Below, in pieces: positions 12,975-22,999 of a stretch of 64,000 bases of DNA. The notes beneath the pieces were generated by a model. It did no database searches, was not told the origin of the DNA, and saw only the letters and a list, made by a program, of their open reading frames with translations. The DNA is from Acanthosepion esculentum (Eukaryota; Mollusca; Cephalopoda; Sepiida; Sepiidae). A program made the translations under genes and the position numbers. The DNA lies in contig OZ038478.1 of the NCBI GenBank assembly GCA_964036315.1, positions 140,067,156 through 140,131,155 on the forward strand, written 5' to 3'. Position 1 is the first letter of the stretch; each line of letters starts with the position of its first letter.

Positions 12975-14120
12975 ATTGTATTGCATTGTATTGTAGAATG
13001 GTTAACGACTTAGAATGAGAAATTGGAGAGACTTGTTCGTATGTCAGTTTTCGTTTCATGCACCTTTATGACAGTTATGAGTCACTTTATTTGTTTCCTC
13101 CTTGCTATGGGTTAAATAGGATGACAAGCTTTGCTCTTTAGTCTTATTGTCTAATCAGTCCATGAAAAGAGGAATTTGTCTTTATAAAAACCCTTCCAAT
13201 CCTTGTTCTGTCATACTTTCGCATAGCTCGTCAATTAAGAGGTACGCTGTTTGTACATTGTCCTTTCGCATTCAGTATATCATGTGATTTTTTAAAAAAA
13301 TTTCCAAAATGTCCTTTCTCATTACGTCTCGCAAAAAATGACTTTTCGACCCTATGTATAGGCGTCCTATTTTATTTCATTTTCCTTAAATCTTTCTCGT
13401 TGCCTATATAGCCTAACTATGGAATACTTAACATCCTCATGTAAGACCAAGTTTCTGTTGGCTTCAATCTTCTCTTTATTTCTGAGGAAAATTGTTCATC
13501 ATTCACTGGCATATCAAATAGTTGATATTATTGCATAACGGTTCAGCACTTTTTTGTTTCCGATTAAATTTTCTTTTTTTTAGTACTTTACTTAGATTTA
13601 CTTAGATGCATATTATCAATTAGAACGTGCCTTCGGATTTCGGTGCCACATTTTACATTCCCTATTAAAAAATCTTCCTGATATTTATACTTCTCTACTT
13701 TTTGATTATCCGATTTCCCTTTTGCAGTTTTCATCTTGAGCTTTTACTCCGCTTTCAACAAAGACAAAAATATAAAATGAACCCGATTTTAAAGACTTTT
13801 ACCCTAATGACTTGCTGTGTAGGGCTGCAGACACATTAGAAACACACAGAACTTCATCAATAAATGTCTAACTGGAAACTAAATATTTATCTGTATTAGA
13901 TCGTGTAATATACACTCTATGACGCTAATATAAACCCCAATGATTTAATTGCATTAACAAAAAAGTTTATATTGAAAAATACATATTTGTTGCGTGAAAT
14001 AAGTGTTTTTTCGGCATGCTTTAATCTTATATCAGGTTACGTAATAAGTTCCGTGTTGAGAAACTAAATGTAATGACGAATTTCCATCATACATAATAAC
14101 TGGTGAGGAAACTGGGTAAC
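12969..14120. other. Unassigned AT-rich sequence
   Basis: Nothing supportable between the microsatellite and the left LTR of the first Gypsy element. Confidence 0.5.
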
Positions 14121-14357
14121 TGTTGTGGATTCCGGGATGAATCCGATATCAATGAATAACAAACGCCAGGAATGGATAAGGAAAATAAATGTATTAACGT
14201 AATAATACAAACTGGTAATACGGGTTAGTAGATCCAGGAATGCCGGTTAGTAGCAATAATATATATACAGTCTTGGTATTGAAGTATCGCGGTATGACTC
14301 CTTACTGAGTCTACGTGATCGTTAACTGTGACTATTGTCCTACCCTCCTCTATTACA
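14121..14357 (-). repeat. 3' LTR of the first Gypsy element
   Basis: A direct repeat of 16645-16881, nearly colinear over 237 bp, sharing the stretch ATATATATACAGTCTTGG. Differences are scattered single bases. Confidence 0.88.
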
Positions 14358-14559
14358 GACAGTATTTACTGCCCCCCAACGAGGGGTAGATGTGGCACAA
14401 GGCCGTGTTTAACGTGGGTATTCCCGAGCCTTTAGGCTCGACCAAAAATGCCCGCAGAACGCGCACAAACGGGATCGGCGTGGTCATCCTCCCCGAACGA
14501 GACGCTGCCTTTCGGCGGAGCCACGTCCGTGTTCCTCTCTGTTCAGAGGCAGAGAGTTA

Positions 14560-14730
14560 GATATGTTTTCTGTTGGTAAATTTTGGGCTTTTTGTATACA
14601 TCACGTTTCCTAGTCTGTTAATTATTGTATTTGGTTCCTCGTAAGCCATATTGTTACTGAAATAGACTCATTCTTGTTTGAATGGTCTCTTGATTACTGT
14701 AGGTGCATACCGGTTTTATTTATTTTTTCC
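14560..14730 (-). pseudogene. Integrase C-terminal remnant (Gypsy)
   Basis: Minus-strand translation gives VYFSNNMAYEE followed by TIINRLGNVMY, with stops nearby. This resembles the C-terminal part of Gypsy integrases, where a short beta-rich module follows the catalytic core. The catalytic core itself is missing. Confidence 0.5.
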
Positions 14731-14734
14731 TTCG

Positions 14735-15446
14735 TCCTCTGAATAAATTCATCCTTTTTCGCTTCTTTTGTTATCTCTCGTAAGGTCACAGGTAGTTCCG
14801 TTACTGCCTTGTATAACGCTTTACTGTTTTTATCTGTGGTAGTAAATGGCGCGTTTCGCTTCTTTTTACATACCGGTTGGATATTTTTTTCAATTCAATT
14901 CTAGCTGCACCCTTACAAAACGAGCTGATAGGCGAATCCCATACGTCGAACTTTTGCATACAGTCTGTACCCACTAGATTTTCTGTATCTTTCATTACGT
15001 ATATCTTGAGTTGTCTTGTTTTTCCGTGAAAAATGCGAGTTTTTCGCATTTACGATTATTTCTCCTTCGAATTTTATACGCTTTCCTGTCACCGACTTAG
15101 CAATTTTTTGTATATGTAACATGGTTGGTCTGTTAAACTTTTTCCATGTCTGTAGGTTAATTATCGTTAGATCGGAACCAGAGCCTAGTTGCAATTTTAT
15201 CTTTTTATTTAAGATTTCAATTTCCACATATTTCCTTATGTTGGTATCGTCTTTTTCATGCATCCTAGTAGCACTTATCCTACTAGTAGCTTTTCTGTTC
15301 ATATTTTTGGGAAGCCTTGTGCCCCATTTTCCACACACAAGACAGTTTTTATATTTAAAACGGCAATCCTTATTCCGTGTAGTCCTCCACATCGATAACA
15401 TGCAGATGTGGGGTGGGGGGCTTACATTTGCTTCGATTTTCGTCAT
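14735..15446 (-). pseudogene. Gypsy protease remnant joined to RT edge and RH-INT linker
   Basis: The minus-strand frame begins with a degenerate zinc-knuckle region containing NCLVCGKWG. It continues to the retropepsin-like motif LQLGSGSDLTIIN and then NLVGTDCMQKFDVWD, which parallels NLLGTDFIETFELWD in the second Gypsy element. Beyond it the translation reads KKRNAPF, the usual start of the RT domain in this family. It then goes directly to TELPVTLREITKEAKKDEF, which looks like the linker between RNase H and integrase. The RT and RNase H domains are therefore deleted. Frameshifts separate the pieces, so no functional polyprotein remains. Confidence 0.7.
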
Positions 15447-16299
15447 AATTTGCCCTATATTTTGTACTTTTTCCCTTATTATAGAATTTTTGTTTTCTTT
15501 CCGGGGAGGGTGAAGAACGTAAACTTTTGTTTAACTTACGTATATATGATACTTCTGACTCCTCAATGTAATTCGAGTCTTTCTTTATAATCAGGCATAT
15601 TTGGCAATCTTCTGATAATTGTTGTAGTGATAGTTCAGTTTCATTTTGTAGTTTTGAACGCATTCTTTTGCGCATTTCACTATCTTTTGCTGAGACCAAC
15701 CTTTGAACAAAAATGCGACACTTGAAATTGTCCGGTGTTAATTCTGCTAACTTGAAGTCGTCGCAATGTTTATTCACGATTGCGGCAAACGTGGAATAGT
15801 ACTCATTTTCGCCCTTTACCAGGTTAAGACATTTCCACCCCTTGTGAAAGAGTGACGTTTTTGGACTGAAAAGCTCTGTAAGACATGTAACTGCTTCGTC
15901 AGGCGTTAATTCGTTCGTCTTTTTTATTAAAATGTTATCCACAAATTTTGTATGTTCTTCTGTTTCTAGTTTTCTGAGCAACAGACGTAGCTTCTTTGCT
16001 TCTGTCCAGTTTTGACAATCGATGTTGTAGATGTCTTCATAACGTCTGGAATAATCCCCGAAATTTTTATCCTCTTCTAGAGAGTATTTGAAAGTTTCTA
16101 TCATATTCCACACTGAGTGTTGGGAAATAGTCGCCTCTTTTTCGATATTTTGTTGTTTGTTACCCGCTACCTTTAATATTAGTTCCTGCGTTTGTAGTAA
16201 TTGTTTTTGCCATTTTTCTTCCATTCTTTCCTGGAGTTGTAATTGCTGTTCATTTTGGTATTTTACAAGTTCTACTAGAATATTTTAAAAATCCTCCAT
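15370..16299 (-). pseudogene. Gypsy gag (capsid) with early stop
   Basis: A 284-residue open frame (16224-15370) encodes a retrotransposon gag capsid region. Conserved stretches such as YSRRYEDIYNIDC, KKLRLLLRKLETEEHTKF and NKHCDDFKLAELT match the gag at 45254-47185 position by position. The likely original ATG is at 16297-16299, but its fifth codon is TAA, so the intact frame starts later at 16224. The frame shifts just before the zinc knuckles near 15400. Gag would form the particle that packages the element RNA; this copy is broken at both ends. Confidence 0.82.
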
Positions 16300-16319
16300 G
16301 ATAAAAGTCTTACGAAAAA

Positions 16320-16645
16320 CTCGCTTTTCCGTATTTTCGTCTTCGTAAATCTTTTGTCACCAAGTTGTTGTGGACACTAGCAGAAAATGGCAAAGAAGAC
16401 TTTTTTTTCTGTGTGAGTTTGAATACCTCGTAGTCAATTTTTTGTGGACAACGAGGGAGAATTTTGTTTCGATTTCCTTCCCATTTGAGTTCATATTCCT
16501 CGTCCCCAATTTGTTGTGGACAACGCGGGAGAATTTTGTTTCGATTTCTTTCCCGTGTGAATTCCTCGTCGCCAATTTGTTGTCGACGAGGGAGAATTGT
16601 TTTTTTCTTCTTCCCGTGTGAGTTCGAATTCCTCGTCGCCAATTT
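16320..16645 (-). repeat. Tandem repeats spanning the primer-site/LTR edge
   Basis: About four units of roughly 70-80 bp lie between gag and the 5' LTR. Each contains a version of CCTCGTCGCCAATTTGTTGT followed by a GGGAGAATT and CCCGTGTGAGTT-like segment. The last unit runs straight into the LTR at 16645. The element-strand sequence TGGCGACGAGG, the probable tRNA primer site, is therefore present in several copies. Confidence 0.8.
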
Positions 16646-16881
16646 GTTGTGGATTCCGGGATGAATCCGATATCAATGAATTACAAATGCCCGGAATGGA
16701 TAAGGAAAATAAATGTATTACCTTAATAATACAAACTGGTAATACGGGTTAGTAGATCCAGGAGTGCGAGTTAGTAGCAATAATATATATACAGTCTTGG
16801 TATTGAAGTATCGCGGTATGACTCATTACTGAGTCTACGTGCTCGCTAACTGTGACTCTTGTGCTACCCTCCTCTATTACA
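16645..16881 (-). repeat. 5' LTR of the first Gypsy element
   Basis: Partner of 14121-14357, same length. The putative primer-binding site on the element strand lies two bases inside its inner edge. Confidence 0.88.
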
Positions 16882-17836
16882 GACTGTCCGGGTATTCACT
16901 GGTAGTAATATATGCATACCTTGGGTGAGTCCATTTGTGTAAAAAGGGGAGACCCCCTCAATAGTAACAAACAACAATGTTCAACTCAGAACAATGCAAG
17001 GACAAGAATAATTCTCCACAACTGTCTTCAGTCTAGAGCTTCATGTAAGAAAGATACACTTTGAGTGTCTGATGGGATTTTCAGGGATTTATTCATTTAG
17101 CGTAATTTAAGATACAATGAAACACTAAATGCACTTGTCAATAGAAAAATATTATTCTATCCTTGACAAGGCCGAGCCAAATTAAGCAAAATAACATAGA
17201 TAAAGAATTTGGAATTCGGTTGGTTTGTTCTACCAAACCTGTCATATTTATTTAACCTTACAGCAGTCGATTATTACCTCATATGATTATTGCAAAATGT
17301 TTTGATTGACACAGCTTTATCTAATGCAAAAGAAATTCGAGAGATCGTCGAATCCTTTTCCAAAAACATATAGGAATTTTCAAAAGGATAGCAAAAGGCG
17401 CCCGTTAAGTGGTAACAAATCATTGCAAATAACGGCGTACGCATAATGAAAATGTAATTGTATTTCATTTTTGAAGACACAAGTTGATAAACGAAACGGG
17501 AATGATATATTACTCTACTTAATATCTACGGATCTGCTTAAGTCGATTATGTAATAGTACTCGACTGAGAAAGCCTTCGAAAATAAATAAATTGAAGAAT
17601 GGTTTTCTGTCAAACTACTTACACACTTATTCTATTTTTGTCTAACCAGTGTGGTTTGCTCATTAACGTGTTTGTTAAGATATCTAGCACTGAAACAAAC
17701 GACTGGGAGGAAATTCCAGAGTCAAACAGTGAATATTTATATCTAATTGGTGACAGGAGCTCTTTCATAATCAGATATATTAGCTAAATAAATTGATATA
17801 TTTTTGTTTTTGCCTATTCACCAATAAACTTTATGC

Positions 17837-17884
<48 letters not shown>

Positions 17885-19690
17885 CTACTGGAATTTATTA
17901 AAATTGCTTCTATTTTTGTTTTTAGAGTTTCATGAATAATTTTAATGAAATTATTTCATGTAGATCCATTTGAATTATCGGATTAAATGCAGGAAGCATG
18001 ACTCTTTGGGGGTAGATGATAAGAAATGGATTGAATACCATCAGAGGACATGGGCGTGGGATTATCAAACGTTTTGATTAAGCAGTCGAGCACTTTGATT
18101 ACTCCAAAAATTTGGCGTCATTCGACAAGAGTATCATGTTGTTAAAGATGAGCGAGGTCTGTGTCGTCTTAACGCTTTCTCTTGTTCGTTGCCCATTAGA
18201 AAACAACGAAAGTCCTATGTTTTATCTAACAGAGAAAAGAAAACGAGAATATTAATTACATCAATGACTTCCACATAGGTTAGATTGGTGGAAACGGGAT
18301 AGACGCTTGCAAAATGATGCACAATGCATAGCTGAGAGTAACTACCAGGATACTCCTAGCTGCATTTGGTTATCCTGCAAACAACAGGAACAAAGATATC
18401 TACTGAAAACTGCGAATTGTGATGGAATCGCTAAGGATTAAAAACTGCAATTTTGTTGACACATTTGGAAATGGAAAAATGGAAGAGAGGAAGCTAAGAA
18501 AAGATATCAGCTAGAAACGAAATTAGTTTGAGGAGGTGTGAACTAATGAAGATCAGGAAGACGGAGAAAAACTAGTTAATGGTGTTCGCAAGAAATAGAA
18601 GCATATTGCAGCATATTTAACAGTACGAGTTTGATTGCAGGATTTGAAATCCTGATTTTGAAGACAAGTAAGCTGTTTATTTTTTCTGAGAAGATGGTGT
18701 AAGAAAAGTTTTTTCCTGTTACTCATTTGTGTCTTGTATCGAGATAAGCCCATTTTAGTAAATATAGATTCTTAAATACTAAGACCTTTCAGCGAAAAAT
18801 GGACCATCGTTTTTCACAAATTCCTTTTCTTCATCATCTGTGAATTAGCCTGTTTTCCTTGACAAATTTCCTGCTTTCAAGTTTCCTGTTGCGTTCATCA
18901 TGAGTTTCACTTCAGAGATTTCATTCTTTTAGCCTGACTGCCACGCAAGTCTAACGAGTTCAGTATTCCCTGCTATTTAGATCATAGATTTAGGGAAAAG
19001 AATTGGATTCATTCTTTTCTTAATAATATTTCTGCATAAGTGAATGCCACAGATTAGACCGGTATTTGATCTCGGATCCAAGATTTATCTTCACGATTTT
19101 ATACATGCTAAGGAACAAGCACATCAATAAGATTATAATTAGTGAAATTTTAATGTAGAATTAGATGGATTACTGGGATTTTAATGGAGAATTTACGAAG
19201 TTGTAAAAGTATGATAAAAAAGACGTTTTTTCTTTTGATTAATAAAGTCCTTTCCATATAATCAAACATTAGACTCTCAAATTTCTTCTTTTTACAATAC
19301 CGACAAGCGTTGATTGTTTGAATCATGACGAATATGGTAATGGATTTAAAAACATTTAGACAATAAAAATGCCGACAATCTGGAATTCGGATATAGGTTG
19401 AATGAGAATATTATTATGGTGTCAATGTCAAGAGGAATACGCCGGAATCCTGATAGGTTTCGAAACATCCCCTTTTATATGGAAGTTCAAAGACGTCTTC
19501 TGATGTTTTGGTTATTATATAAGATGGTTTGTTTTATTGGCTTTCTACTGATATATTAATTTCAAAACCAATGGTGCATTCCGTAGACCACAAGTATAAT
19601 TTCAGTATGAACCACTTGATCCTATATTTGACTGGTGAATATATGACTTAGAGCTACATACAGTTTATAAATTCTGCCAAGTACAGTTGG
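16882..19690. other. Unassigned AT-rich sequence
   Basis: No convincing coding region. The stretch includes a tetranucleotide repeat, listed separately. Confidence 0.5.
17837..17884. repeat. (GATA)n microsatellite
   Basis: Twelve AGAT units without interruption. Confidence 0.96.
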
Positions 19691-19691
19691 A

Positions 19692-19733
19692 TACACAAAC
19701 ACACACACGCACACACACACGCACACACACACG

Positions 19734-19793
<60 letters not shown>
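19692..19793. repeat. (CA)n-(TA)n compound microsatellite
   Basis: CA repeats with regular CG interruptions pass into a TA run. Confidence 0.95.
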
Positions 19794-19794
<1 letters not shown>

Positions 19795-19936
19795 CACCCG
19801 TTCTAGGTCGGCTCGCCAATCTCTGTCGCAAACATATGAAGGATCAGGTATCACCCACAAGAATTACAAATTGCTTTTTGGGCTTATTAACATATGAAAA
19901 CCTGGCATCATACGGGCATTAGATTATGAGAAAATG

Positions 19937-20246
19937 CTAAAAATATTCACAATTGATCGGTGTACGAATAATTACGTTGTTGACAATATATATATTTTTG
20001 CATGTGGGTTTACGATATACTTTGAATTCTAATTTGTTATTATTTCTAGTAAGTAGTATGTCTAGAAAAGGTAGAGAATTATTCGATTCATGTTCGTGGG
20101 TAAATTTTATAGTAGGTTCTACTCTATTCAATCTATCGGTGATTTTGTTTAAATCATGTTTCTGTGGTAAATGAATAAAATGTCATCGATGTAACGGAAG
20201 TAATGTGTATCATCAGGGATTATATATTTGAAAGGTCCAGACTCAA
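19937..20246 (-). pseudogene. Penelope-like reverse transcriptase fragment, inverted piece
   Basis: Minus-strand translation contains HYFRYIDDILFIYHRN, the RT active-site block with YIDD. After a frame change it reads NSLPFLDILLTRNNNKLEFKVYRKPTCKN, a signature just after the RT catalytic core of Penelope-like elements. The piece ends at 19937. It faces away from the plus-strand fragment that starts at about 20249, and both carry the YRKPTCKN segment, so the two parts overlap in protein content but lie in opposite orientation. Confidence 0.78.
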
Positions 20247-20248
20247 GT

Positions 20249-21043
20249 ATATCGTAAACCCACATGCAAGAACGACTATTTACACTTTTACTTTCACAAT
20301 GATACTAGGACTAAGAGAGGTGTTATTATTGGATTTTACTTGAGAGCTCTTCGAATCTGTTCAGCAAAATATTTAGATGACGAATTTAGTTATATCGAGG
20401 ATACTTTCTCAAGCCTTTCGTATCCGAGACAATTAATACTCGGCGCTAAGCATAAAGCCTTGAAAATTCACAAAGTTCGTTCATCAGTGCAAAATGACAC
20501 CCGACTACTACTACTACATCTACGGCAGGGAGAGGCACACTTTCAGCTGCCCCTGATAACCCTATTGGCCGCATATTTCTACCGAATAACCCTCTGACCG
20601 AACACATCTCCAACAATCTAAACGCGCTAAAAATTAAAACTACTACATTACCCACTAAAACTATTCGCAGTATACTAAATAATACTAGCAGGCAGCATAT
20701 TACATCCGATGCTTGCGTCTATCAGGTACTGTGCAGAGACTGCTACTTGAGTTATGTAGGCGAGACAGGTAGGTCTATAAAATCTCGTGTTTCCGAACAT
20801 AAACGAGATATTCGCCTCGGTAATTTAAGTAGTGCTTTGTTTGTACACATAGCCAAATCTGATCACAATTTTGATTTCGACTCTGTGAAGATTTTAAAAT
20901 ATATCCGCAATAAAAACCTTAGGCAGATTTACGAGGCTGGCATGATATCCACTTCATGTACAATAAACGCCAGACAGGGCTTCTTTAATATATCAACATT
21001 CCTAGCAAGATTAATGCTTGACAAACGTACCGATAAGCTATAG
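20249..21043 (+). pseudogene. Penelope-like element: RT end and GIY-YIG endonuclease
   Basis: From about 20249 the plus strand encodes YRKPTCKNDYLHFYF, then a linker containing LRALRICSAKYLDDEF. After frame changes it ends with a GIY-YIG endonuclease domain (from about 20730) containing DCYLSYVGETGRSIKSRV. The last open frame is 20747-21043. Penelope-like elements join RT to a GIY-YIG nuclease thought to nick the target. Several frameshifts between 20440 and 20740 make this inactive. The 5' part of the RT is missing from this piece. Confidence 0.82.
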
Positions 21044-21174
21044 TTTTAAATAGGTCCCACCCCCTTTTCCACTTGGGATAAAATCTCTTCCCTGGGAGCA
21101 GGTTTTCGCAGCACCGCCCACGCGGCGCTAGCGTATCCGAATCCAAGAAAGAATACACTGACTTTAGAATTTCA

Positions 21175-21945
21175 GTTTTTTTTCGTCACTTGAGGAACAT
21201 CCAGCAGTATCATTTGAAGAATTAGCAATGGAGCTTCGTTCAAACCATACAACAGTTTATTGCCATCTTCAACAACTTCGAAAGGTTCATAAACTTGGAG
21301 AATGGGGGCCCCATGGATTATCTGAAGTCAAACGTAAATCCCGAGTTGACATCTGATTTCTCTTCATTCTCGCCTATTTTGGATAGACTTGTGACTGGTG
21401 ATGATAAATGAATGCTTTAGCAAAATGCTAAACGTCATAGTCAGTGGCTTCGTAATAGGTAAAAGGCCCAAACACAACCGAGAATGGAACTTCATGCGCA
21501 GATATGTCTTCTCTCAAAGGAATAATTCACTTTGAGTTGCTACCATCGAATGCAACAATCAATACTCAAGTCTACTGTCAGCTATTAGAGCGTTTGAATG
21601 CATTGAAGAAAAAAGACTTGTTTTAATTGAAAGATAGTGAAGTTTCATCAGGACAATGCACGACCTCACACTGCAAAAGTCATATCCCAGGAGATTGTAG
21701 AACTTGGTTGGGAAAGAATTCTTCATCCACCTTATTCTCCAGATCTTGCTCCTTCGGACTACCATTTGTTCTTTACTTTGCAGAATCATCTGGATGAATT
21801 AACTGTCAAAACCCAGGAGGAGGTCGAAATTCTTCTCTTCAAAACCAAAAGAGTTCTTCATAAGTGGGATTAAGAAGCTAGCAAACAAATGGAAGGAAGT
21901 CATAGATAATCATGGAAACTAGATTGATGAATAAATTTCAATAAA
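21175..21945 (+). pseudogene. Second, decayed mariner transposase
   Basis: Translation pieces in order are: an HTH region with FEELAMELRSNHTTVYCHL and KLGEWGPHGLSEVKR (about 21205-21340); VTGDDKW with the first catalytic D (about 21395); a WLRNR block; then an open frame 21637-21873 with HQDNARPHTA and APSDYHLF, so the second and third catalytic residues are present. Stops and frameshifts occur between the pieces. The sequence differs from the mariner at 518-1809, so it represents a different lineage. Terminal repeats were not identified. Confidence 0.82.
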
Positions 21946-22354
21946 ATGTAAGATTTGATCACTCGTTCTTTATTATTCAAAATCCGGATAGCAGTTATGG
22001 GATGACCGGGTGTTGACCTCAATATCCACTTTAATATTTATACACGCTCTAACACATAAATAACAGCTAAAAATAGATTTTTAACATTTATATATACATG
22101 CTGCTTTTCGGCATGATAGGCATACCTGCCACTGCGGCATTGTCGCACACGGTAAAGCAGGCCTTGCTTTTCACTCGCGGAAATGTGACAATTGATCCTG
22201 AACCATAAAATGGCTCAACAATAAGTTCCATCTGTATAAAAGTTTACTAAACACCTGCAGGCCTTGAGAGACACAGGCGTGTCCAGAGAGGTTGAGCAAG
22301 TCTTTATTTTACTGCGCCCCCATTTGTCGTCCGCGACCAAAAAATCCACTACTC

Positions 22355-22462
<108 letters not shown>

Positions 22463-22681
22463 TTTGAGGTGTGAATTTGTAAACAGTGACTATTTAAGCT
22501 AATATTGCACGACTCTTCGGCAGAATTGAGTCACTGTCAATCACTGTGTGTTTATCTAAATCTAAAAATAAACACGCTAAATTCACCTTCATCCCGTACC
22601 GTGCGCTGACGGCTTAGTGGGAGAAGTTCCGACTGACGCAAATTCAGTCGGGTTTCGATCCTAGCTAGAGGCAACGTCTAG

Positions 22682-22724
22682 CCACACTGATGAGCTGTGA
22701 AACAGCGAAACAGTCTGTCTGTGG
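22682..22724 (+). ncRNA. Hammerhead ribozyme, type I, apparently complete
   Basis: All core positions are visible. CTGATGA is at 22687-22693. Stem II is GCTGT (22694-22698) with ACAGC (22702-22706), closed by the loop GAA. GAAA follows at 22707-22710. A very short stem III is C711-G717 and A712-T716 (last three digits of position) with a GTC triloop, followed by T718 and the cleavage-site C719. Stem I is CCACA (22682-22686) paired with TGTGG (22720-22724). The predicted cut is after GTC at 22719. The short stem III and open stem I match the minimal type I hammerheads of retroelements, which often act best as dimers. A downstream (TA)n tail begins at 22732. Confidence 0.8.
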
Positions 22725-22727
22725 ATG

Positions 22728-22731
<4 letters not shown>

Positions 22732-22777
<46 letters not shown>
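22732..22777. repeat. (TA)n microsatellite, SINE-like tail
   Basis: The TA run begins eight bases after the hammerhead and may be the tail of that unit. Confidence 0.93.
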
Positions 22778-22782
<5 letters not shown>

Positions 22783-22999
22783 GTAGTACTCGCTTGGAAA
22801 ACATCGGATAGCTAAACGTGTAGATATGTCAAGACAAATTTGTATCCGAGGAAAACAAATTGGAAATAAAAAAGAAAGAACTAAAAACATCAGAACCGGG
22901 CGAAACAAATCGTCAAGTGACTTAAGTCCTTAGTCCAAAGAAAAAAAATCAAACGACTAGAAAGACTATAACGCTAAGTAGAGCGGTAAACTGCCTGGC

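Larger units (their letters stand above)
14121..16881 (-). mobile_element. Internally deleted Gypsy-type LTR retrotransposon
   Basis: Two direct repeats of equal size (14121-14357 and 16645-16881) bracket about 2.3 kb that encodes gag, a protease remnant and integrase scraps on the minus strand. The repeats start TGTTGTGGATTCCGGG and end CTCTATTACA on the plus strand, giving TG...CA ends. On the element strand a TGGCGACGAGG primer-site-like sequence lies just inside the right LTR. A G-rich stretch (GGGGGG at about 14372-14378) lies just inside the left LTR, as expected for a polypurine tract. No clear target duplication was found. Reverse transcriptase and RNase H are absent. The copy is defective but recent enough for its LTRs to be clearly alike. 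It belongs to the same broad family as the element at 28741-48194. Confidence 0.85.
22600..22778 (+). mobile_element. SINE-like unit: tRNA-like head, hammerhead, (TA)n tail
   Basis: GACGGCTTAGTGGGAGAAG resembles a pol III A box. GGGTTTCGATCC about 35 bp downstream resembles a B box, so a tRNA-like promoter is likely. Between them GACTGA/TCAGTC can form a hairpin. A hammerhead ribozyme follows immediately (22682-22724), and then a (TA)n tail at 22732-22777. This order is what a tRNA-derived SINE would show, with the ribozyme in the body or 3' region. The left boundary is not defined. Cephalopods have several tRNA-derived SINE families, and a family assignment would need a library search. Confidence 0.6.

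Noticed and set aside
22600..22680. Functional tRNA gene upstream of the hammerhead
   Set aside because: A-box-like and B-box-like sequences are present but acceptor and D stems do not pair well, and the unit ends in a ribozyme and TA tail, as a SINE-like repeat would.
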